DNA of 64,000 nucleotides, taken from the NCBI GenBank assembly GCA_018340375.1, contig JAFFJZ010000007.1, positions 26,944,001 to 27,008,000 on the forward strand, read 5' to 3'. Below are positions 56,981 through 64,000 of the stretch, in pieces. A program made the translations under genes and the position numbers. Numbering within the stretch: position 1 is the first letter of the stretch; each line of letters begins with the position of its first letter. The notes below the pieces were generated by a model. The model was not told the DNA's origin, ran no database searches, and worked only from the letters and a program-made list of their open reading frames with translations. The DNA is from Gonatopus flavifemur. Lineage: Eukaryota > Arthropoda > Insecta > Hymenoptera > Dryinidae.

Positions 56981-57089
56981 TCCGGGTAGAAATGCGAATC
57001 AGCCCATCCCTGGCCCCATTCAGGTCCTGGTTAGGAAGGTCTGGGCCCGGACAGGACCACTTTTCAATCGAGGAAATTTCTACCTGGGA
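56981..57089. mobile_element. Short MITE with TCCGGGTAGAAAT ends
   Basis: The left TCCGGGTAGAAAT is mirrored by TCCCAGGTAGAAATTT on the minus-strand right. The interior has GC-rich CCTGGCCCC/GGTCCTGG/GGGCCCGG blocks. Similar ends (CTACCAGGG) occur as debris at about 822 and 53055. Confidence 0.5.
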
Positions 57090-60000
57090 TGAAGCAAAAA
57101 TTAAAAATTCAATTATATGTGATTGAACTCCCAATTCAATCATCATGAATTGGAAGTTCAATTTATGAGTGTATTTACAAAACAAATGAAAGTTCAAGAA
57201 ATTTTCAACAGTCTACCTCGTTGGAAATTTTGTAGTATTAGTTTTCATCTGAAATATTCCCAAATCACGGTGGGATCCGATCCGCTAGAGTATTCAGTTG
57301 AGATTCACATAACGAAAATCGAAATTCGTTCAATTCGTTTCCATGGTCTTACGAGAAATTTTCAATGAGGGTAAAGATTCTATGATTTGTTATGTAGCCT
57401 CGCAATACGGATCTAGCGAAAATAGTCTATTATATCTCGTGAATGAATATGTAAATGATCGAATGGTTTTCAAGGGGTTTCTTGTGCGGTACTTCTCAAA
57501 AGGAATGATATATTGCAAAGTTGATTGATCGCATTTAAACGATTATATCGAACAAATAGCCTACTGACGATGCATTCAAACTTAAAAATATTAAAATTTT
57601 CATCAAATGTAATTCGCATATGTGACATTAAAAGGGCGTGAAGGAAAGGTCATCGGATACACACTGAGTACGCGAGGGAGTACATATTAATATTCAGATC
57701 AGGTTTAACGGTTATTTTGTGCTTCGTTTTTATATTCTCATACAATCCGACGTGGAATATTCAATATATTATTGCCAGCCGCCGTGCTATACCACCCCCA
57801 TCGCTCACAAACCATCCTCCACCCTCTCTGACATCGTCGACGGTGCTTGGCCGCCTGTCTCAATATTTTATTGAAATATATATTGCAATATAGCGAACGC
57901 CGCCCGTGCGACATGCAGGGCCGGTAGTTGTGAATATAAAAAATCTTTTCTCTGTAATTTCCTTTGACGAATGTGACGCCGATTTCTCACGGAATGCAGT
58001 CTTTTGTTGACTTTGTGCTGCGCACCCTGTTAGAAATCCAGTATATTTATTGATGTCATAATGATGGACTTATGTACATACCAGATATCGGTAATAATGA
58101 TTTTTCTCAATAATGATTCCGTGATTTATTATCATTATCTCTGGAATCAGAATCTTCTTCCTTCACAGTTTCAATTGAAATCAATACTTTTCATTTTCGT
58201 AACTTACGATAGAAACTGCGGAAAATGAAAATTCCGATTCTAGAGATGATGAGCAATGAATTCAAAAATCATCAATGAAAAAATCATCACTGCGGATCTC
58301 TGGCGTATATCAAGATGGTGTAAGCAGTCGACGTAAATTGATGTTGATTATAAAAATATAACAAAAATGGGAGTTAAATTAGAACAATTCGGAACTTTTA
58401 TCGATCTGATATGCACACTGTACTTTCAACAGAATACACAGTTGGAAATACGTGCGTGACAAATGTATTGGAGTTGGCTCACTTGAGTTTTCTGTTGATA
58501 TAACATCGAATACTTGTCGTACCAATCTTCATATCATTCAAACCTAAATTAATATGTTCAAGTGTTTTGAAGATCAGCTTAAATACGATTTCATGTAGTT
58601 TTTATCATTTTTTTTCTGAATCTATATGATCTGCTTTTAATACTGAACTTAAGATGAAACCATTGCTGGAAACGAAAGCTGGTAAAAATACACTCATTCC
58701 TTTGCGAATTTTATTGACAGCTCTAATTATTGATGTACGCGAGGTGAAAATTACAACCCAAGACCTGCAACATATCATACAAGTAACATGAATTCCTCTT
58801 TGATGGATGAGGCACAGGAATTTCATTTCAATAAAATAAAGGTGATCAAATATGCGAAAACTCTCTTCTTCTATACAATATTCATGCCCATTGCGCTAAA
58901 TGATTTTGAAGGTAAATCAGGAAATGTGAAAAAAACTCAACCAAAAATAACGAATGTGCGAAAAAATTTCAACATTACGTAATTTATTTCCGGCCCTGCA
59001 CGCACATGACTTTAACACGCACGTTACTGGAAAACGCCGAAACGGCAGTATGCTAAAAAATGCTGACACTGACAACTAAAAGCCAGCAACCGTGGACGAT
59101 CTTCCTCTCCTTCCTTCTCTTCGTCTCTCTCCCTCGCAGGGTTTTTTTTCACTCGAAAATCTCTTCCTACGACTATAAAAACTTCGCATTCCCGCGAAAT
59201 AACTCACCCTCTGCATTTTACGTTTTACTCCACTATCGACAATTCCACCAACTGATTCTTTTCTACTCCTCTTCGTTTTTTCCTCAACGTGTTTATCTGA
59301 AACCAATAGGGTTTCCATATCCGAAGGGAGAAACGCAATTCAACATTCCACCCTTTAACGACGTTGGGTAAGAACTTTCCGTCGATTTTACACATAACGA
59401 TTGTTGCTTCTGTTATCGATACCATTCGAGCAACAAAAATGGAACAATCTACAAAACAAAGGCACAAGCGTCGATCCATGACGACCCTGCTGTTGTTAGT
59501 CGCACTGAGACGGAAAAGTCTATAACCCGGAACATTGACGCTCGTCGTCTTTACATTGATTTGATATGGTGAATGAAATGGTGTCTCTTTCATAACTCGT
59601 ATATTGAATGTGATAGATAATACAAATCTCTTCCTTCAACAAATTCTCACAGATTTGGAAATACGTATATGATTTTGTCATCGAGAGAGAAAGAACTAGA
59701 TAAAACAATTCTAAGCAAGTTGCAAGTTCAATTGATCGTTGTATGAACTCGATGAACTTCTTTTATCCATGGATATTAATTTTTCGATAGGCAAAGGGGA
59801 CAAGATAGGGTGGGTAGAGATGGAAGTTGATAACGTGGAAGGAGTTGGATTCAAGGGATGAGAAGTATAAACGGAAAGCCTGATATAATCCAGTTTGCCG
59901 ATATCTTTCAACCAAGGGTACTGGTCCTTCTTCTTTTTCTCTTCTCATTTTTCCTTCCCGTCTTTGGATATTGTCGTGTCTCGGGATTCAACTCAGTGCA

Positions 60001-61498
60001 CTTGAAAGAGAATGCCTTGCGTATCATAAGGGTCAAGCAACGGTTGCGCGCTTTGTAATGTCAAAAAAATATGTCGCGTGTTTTTTTTATTTCCTTTCTT
60101 CATCTTTCTGATCTCGACGATCTTCGGCCAATATCTTGACGATCAGCTTTATATAAAAATATTTCTAGCGTGAATCAACTTTGAACAAAATTCAATCGTA
60201 GTACAATGAACCATTCTTACAATTTTAGATCAAAATTCCTTGAATGAAATGATATAAATTAATGCTACTTGTGATTCTTGTATTGCTTTTTTTCTTGATG
60301 GAAATGATCGGATTACGTTGAAAGTACATCGCGCATTGACCGTTGTACACCGCGGATAAGAGAAGGATGGAAGAGGTTATGGTGAATGCTACGGGCATTT
60401 TCTAGGGGCAATGCGACCGGTGGAATTCACTTACGAGTCTACGTCTGAACGGATCTCCGCAACGTCCAGTGAGAAGTAATGCCATCAGAAATACTTCGCT
60501 CAAGGTATGTCCGTAGTATGGTTTCAGCGAGACCTCTCTTGCTCGGTGAGTTAGATGGGGAAATAGAATATCATGAAAACAAGATATAGGTCTAAGGGCA
60601 TGTCGGGTAAGGTTACCGCTAAGAATTGTAATATAATACACATTTTCTGTGAATTGAGAATGGAAAATGACAGCTTGAGGAAGAAGAAATTTTGTAATAA
60701 AAAAAAGGAATCATAAGAATATGTGATATGATAGCACAAATAAATCTAAAAAACTACGTAAAGACTTTCCGACATTTCAAAAAACATCCTACTTAAAAAG
60801 AACTCAAGACCTCGTTATGTCAGTTCACCATATCTTGAGAAACTCCTTTTTTTCATTCCAAAATTTGCATCAAGTCATCTAGAATATTCCTTCTGGTAAT
60901 CCAAGAGGAGATCTTTTGTCATGCAATTGAACACCCAAGAAAAATTATTCTCAAGATAAGAGGGACCCTCTGCAATTTTGATGCAACTCCTCCTCTAATA
61001 TATGGTATCAAAAGTATTCCTTTCCATTTGAGAGGATTAATCTTTATGGTGAAAAAATTTTCATTTGTTCAAAATACTCTCAATCGTAGAAGCATATTCT
61101 CAATTCAAGAAGAAAATCAAAATGAAGTATCTTATCTGTTTGAGAGGGACTTTTCCTCTCATTTCCAGATTACTTTTTTCGGGTGAATACTCATCAAAAG
61201 GAACAGTATTGGTAATCAAAAAAACCTTCTTTTTCATTCGAAACGGTTCTCTTTTAGATGCGGAGAAATATTCAGAACCTCAAACAGGAATTTGGAAACA
61301 ATTTGTTTGAAGAGAGCGTTGAGAATCCGAGATCAATGAATGATCAATGAGTGAGCCGCGAATATGCTCTAGAAACAAAAAATTCAAACATCCATAAAAT
61401 TTATAAGCGAATGAAGTATGAATACTAAATGGTCCTCAATCGAAAAATTCTCATTTTTGTGGGAAATTTTGAATTTTTTTAAGAATAAACTAACGCTT
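57090..61498. other. No confirmed gene; foldback and exon-like patches
   Basis: 58083-58307 is a weak foldback (CCAGATATCGG... inverted to ...CGGATCTCTGG). A less AT-rich patch at 57770-57930 has no ORF. On the plus strand, 59060-59371 is open and ends at a donor-like GTTGG|GTAAGAA. On the minus strand, an open segment upstream of donor CTC|GTAAGTG (60435) reads SLKPYYGHTLSEVFLMALLL, with its acceptor unclear. A 66-codon ORF at 59858-60058 has a signal-peptide-like VLVLLLFLFSFFLPVFGYC. None is supported by similarity. Confidence 0.3.
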
Positions 61499-61665
61499 TT
61501 GTGCGGAGAGAAAAGTTTGAGCAGTATCAGCTAAATTTAAGCTATTACAGCCAAACACTTAGCACGCACGGGACAACTAATTTCGTAGCAACATTGGCCA
61601 AAATTTAGCTTTAGGAGCTACAAAATGGCTGTCCTTCTCACAGGTAATAACTTTTTCTGTGCGAC
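61499..61665. mobile_element. Possible MITE
   Basis: TGTGCGGAGAGAAAAGTTT at the left has an inverted partner GTCGCACAGAAAAAGTTAT on the minus strand at about 61645-61665. TTAGCT blocks are repeated inside. Weak. Confidence 0.35.
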
Positions 61666-61879
61666 TCGAAAATTTGGGAGTAAACTGTCAATCTAGTGAG
61701 ATACTATGATGGCCCCCACGAAGCATTACTTGCGGAAAGTGGTTATATTTTTATGAACAATTAAATTTTTCCTCATTTTGATAAAGTCAAGTTGAAACAA
61801 CATATAAGAACTTTTTGTAATCAATTTTATGTAATAACCCAGGAAAAAATCATTAGATCTATTCAGATCTAAATGGATC

Positions 61880-63274
61880 CCTCAAGTTTGGAAATACTCA
61901 TATATTACTCCTGTACCCAAAACGAAAAATCCAGCGAATGTCACTGAATTTCGTCCAATTTCTATACTATGCGAGTGCAGTAAAATCTTAGAAAAACTTG
62001 TACACCATTATCTTCTTACTTACTTGAGAAAGAATGAGTTGCTAATCTCTTATCAATTTGGTTTCGCTAAGCATAATTTTACACAAACAGCACTCATCAA
62101 TATTATTGATGATATTCGTAAGGGAGTTGATCAGCGTATGGTAACGATACTTGTGTGTTTTGACTCCTCTAAAGCATTCGACACTGTTGATCATGCGTTG
62201 CTGATTGAAAAACTTGCAAAATTTAAGATATCTAGATCTGTATTGTGCTGGTTCTGGAGTTATCTAGCTGGAAGGTATCAAGCGGTCAAAACTCCGGCAG
62301 GGATTACTAGCTGGATCCCAGTAAACTCAGGTGTGCCCCAAGGTTCAGTGTTGGGACCGCTGTTATTCGCTCTTTATCTGAAAGATATCAATGAGTCCAT
62401 ACAGTTTTGTAAAATATGTAAATATGCAGATGATTCACAAATATATTTCCATTGTCTTCCTCATTTATTGAGTGATACTATTGTGTTGATTAATCTTGAA
62501 ATAAAACGCATTGTTGAGTGGTGCAATAATAACTCTTTGAAATTAAATCCCAACAAAACACAATGCATGATCCTTGGATCTTCTACGTACATCAATTCAC
62601 TCGAAATTGACAACCTACCTAAAATCTGTGTCGGGGATGTGTCGATTCCCTATGTCAATCGAATCAAAACGTTGGGTGTCACTCTTTCTTCAGCGTTGAA
62701 TTGGAATGAACATGTGTTAGATCTACGGGGAAAAGTTCATCGTGCCCTATATCAGTTAAGACTGAATGGCCACCTTCTCTCAATCAACATGACAGCTAAA
62801 TTGGTATCTAGTCTAATTATCCCTTATTTTGACTATTGCTGTCTTGTTTTCACGGATATAACGGAGACAGAGAATCTGAAACTACAACGCTCCTTTAATG
62901 CTTGCGTCCGTTTCATTTTCAATGTTAAGCGAGATGAACACATAACTCCCTATTTTCTGAGGTTACGTTGGTTGAAGTTGGAGGAACGACGTGAATACTT
63001 TCTTGGTTCATCTGTATATCAGATATTGAGCACACGATTACCGTCATCTCTCTATAATCGTTTCAAATTCACCTATCAACACTCAACCTTCGATACCAGA
63101 TCTGATCGTAACGCTCTAGTTATCCCCCTCCATCGTACCTCAACGTATGGGAAATCATTAACGATTTCGGCTGCAAGACTTTGGAACTCACTCCCAACCC
63201 ACATTCGGAATCAGCCAACTCTTGCTCCTTTCAAAAGAGATCTACATCATCTTCTCATTAGTAGATACTCATGA
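61880..63274 (+). CDS. Reverse transcriptase, partial (464 codons, C-terminal)
   Basis: The open frame starts PQVWKYSYITPVPKTKNP, the first conserved RT block, and runs without a break to TGA at 63272-63274. Motif A is CFDSSKAFDTVDH (about 62159-62197). The LNSGVPQGSVLGPLL-like block is NSGVPQGSVLGPLLF (about 62324). The catalytic YADD is at 62423-62434. The C-terminal LWNSLPTHIRN...FKRDL wording is typical of CR1/L2/Daphne-type elements. The enzyme would copy element RNA at a nicked target, but the endonuclease domain is gone, so this copy is not autonomous. No native start codon: the frame opens at the 5' truncation. A TTG at 62024 is not a real start. Absence of stops over 1.4 kb suggests recent insertion. 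Confidence 0.9.
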   Translation, partial: PQVWKYSYITPVPKTKNPANVTEFRPISILCECSKILEKLVHHYLLTYLRKNELLISYQFGFAKHNFTQTALINIIDDIRKGVDQRMVTILVCFDSSKAFDTVDHALLIEKLAKFKISRSVLCWFWSYLAGRYQAVKTPAGITSWIPVNSGVPQGSVLGPLLFALYLKDINESIQFCKICKYADDSQIYFHCLPHLLSDTIVLINLEIKRIVEWCNNNSLKLNPNKTQCMILGSSTYINSLEIDNLPKICVGDVSIPYVNRIKTLGVTLSSALNWNEHVLDLRGKVHRALYQLRLNGHLLSINMTAKLVSSLIIPYFDYCCLVFTDITETENLKLQRSFNACVRFIFNVKRDEHITPYFLRLRWLKLEERREYFLGSSVYQILSTRLPSSLYNRFKFTYQHSTFDTRSDRNALVIPLHRTSTYGKSLTISAARLWNSLPTHIRNQPTLAPFKRDLHHLLISRYS

Positions 63275-63575
63275 TTGGGTCAATAACTCGAATGATGATT
63301 TTATGTTTGAATTATGAATGGTAGTATGAAATGGAATGAATTATTTAGATCTAGAGAGCATGTAAAGTGCATTCGTTAGCTTTTGATTAGTTTTATAAGT
63401 TCTTTTTATTGTTGCTAGTTATTTAGAACCACTGTAAAATACTATACTGTATTTGCCTCAGCGAACAACTTTGTCGCTGGAAGTTTTTTGTAGCTCATAC
63501 TTTCCCCGACACTTTTTTAATGCAAAGCAAAAAACACGTGATTTTTACTTCGAATAAAGAATTAATTAATTTATT
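61880..63575 (+). mobile_element. 5'-truncated CR1/L2-like non-LTR retrotransposon
   Basis: Starts within the reverse transcriptase, directly after AGATCT-rich repeat DNA (CATTAGATCTATTCAGATCT). It runs through the ORF and a ~270 bp 3'UTR to a tail GAATAAAGAATTAATTAATT at about 63551-63572, short-motif tailing as in the CR1/L2 group. The endonuclease and any ORF1 are missing. The 3' boundary is approximate. Confidence 0.75.
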
Positions 63576-64000
63576 ATCAACTTTTACAAATTTTTTCGAC
63601 ATTGTCGTCTTCGGTGGAGTCTCACAAATCAGAATCTGTAAGTTTTATTCTGATTCGCCGAAAAATGAATGAGATCCAACGAGTTTAATGTTGGAAAACA
63701 TTGATTTTTGGTATGAAAAAATGTGTAGTTTTTATATTTTTTCTCGAAAACTATCCATCTTAGAAAAAAATGGTAAAGGGACACTGACCTTGTTTTTCCA
63801 AGCTCTATGACCTAGTATTTTTTAATTTTCAAAATTCCGACTTCTTGTTTCGACCTTCGACGGGACCGTTTCGATCAAATTGGTGATGCGTTCCGAGCGC
63901 TAAGCGACCCAAGCGTGTATTGCCCATAATGACAATGGGCCCCAGGCTGGGTCCATCCTCTTTAACCCAGTATTGGGGGATGACGATGGGGCCCATGTTG
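63576..64000. other. No recognisable gene
   Basis: The last 120 bases contain inverted GGGCCC/TGGGCCCC wording, perhaps the start of another MITE cut by the window edge. Confidence 0.35.

Noticed and set aside
60437..60520. YYGHTLSEVFLMALL considered as an insulin-like B chain
   Set aside because: The spacing is reminiscent, but both required cysteines are absent and no A chain or signal peptide accompanies it.

Overview
The window is AT-rich animal nuclear DNA, almost certainly from an insect. It has mariner, hAT (ZMYM1-type), Mutator-like, RTE and CR1/L2-type transposons, many small foldback/MITE elements and GT-AG introns, but no bacterial gene organisation. The mix fits a large-genome insect; Hymenoptera is possible, but nothing here fixes the order. 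No conserved housekeeping gene is recognisable. The window is a transposon graveyard with one plausible host (or host-like) gene and a truncated relative of it.

Layout. 0-7.7 kb: half of a dispersed 0.5 kb repeat, then a complete mariner (1274-2518) whose 345-codon transposase is unbroken and has catalytic Asp at the Mos1 positions; after that, unannotatable DNA with a promoter-like TATA site. 7.7-13 kb: a 50 bp palindromic MITE beside an RTE 3' fragment, a decayed ZMYM1-type hAT transposase (9062-11171), and a non-autonomous hAT element with a perfect 8 bp target duplication (12148-12734). 13-22 kb: a 2.1 kb TIR element with a foldback nested in it, the C-terminal remnant of a Mutator-like transposase (19205-19410), and a 508 bp foldback. 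22-32 kb: a mariner fossil carrying a 69 bp hAT MITE in its transposase; a Cys-rich ORF between short TIRs (24.2-24.9 kb); mariner fragments; a nearly intact mariner broken by an apparent 8 bp deletion (30001-31277); and an internally deleted mariner relative.

34-42 kb: dispersed repeats, a 470 bp foldback, an RTE tail, a hAT element that split an older foldback, then the best gene candidate. This is a minus-strand two-exon gene (38323-39759) with a TATA box, an ATG-free 5'UTR, an 823 nt intron holding seven 75 bp repeats, and a start codon formed only by splicing (A|TG). Its 154-residue product has a CX2C-X9-CX2C motif shared with the ORF at 24.4-24.7 kb, and the two loci also share downstream noncoding sequence. 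43-54 kb: degenerate tandem and inverted repeats (units of about 510, 190 and 133 bp), palindromic MITEs and a 51 bp-arm hairpin. 54.6-55.8 kb: nested and adjacent MITEs, two of which bracket copies of the same octamer TTTCATCT. 55.8-61.8 kb: mostly featureless, with weak exon-like patches. 61.9-63.6 kb: a 5'-truncated CR1/L2-like retrotransposon with an intact reverse transcriptase ORF.

The elements do not form a pathway. What links them is successive insertion. Target duplications, nesting and frame damage give a relative order for several of these events.
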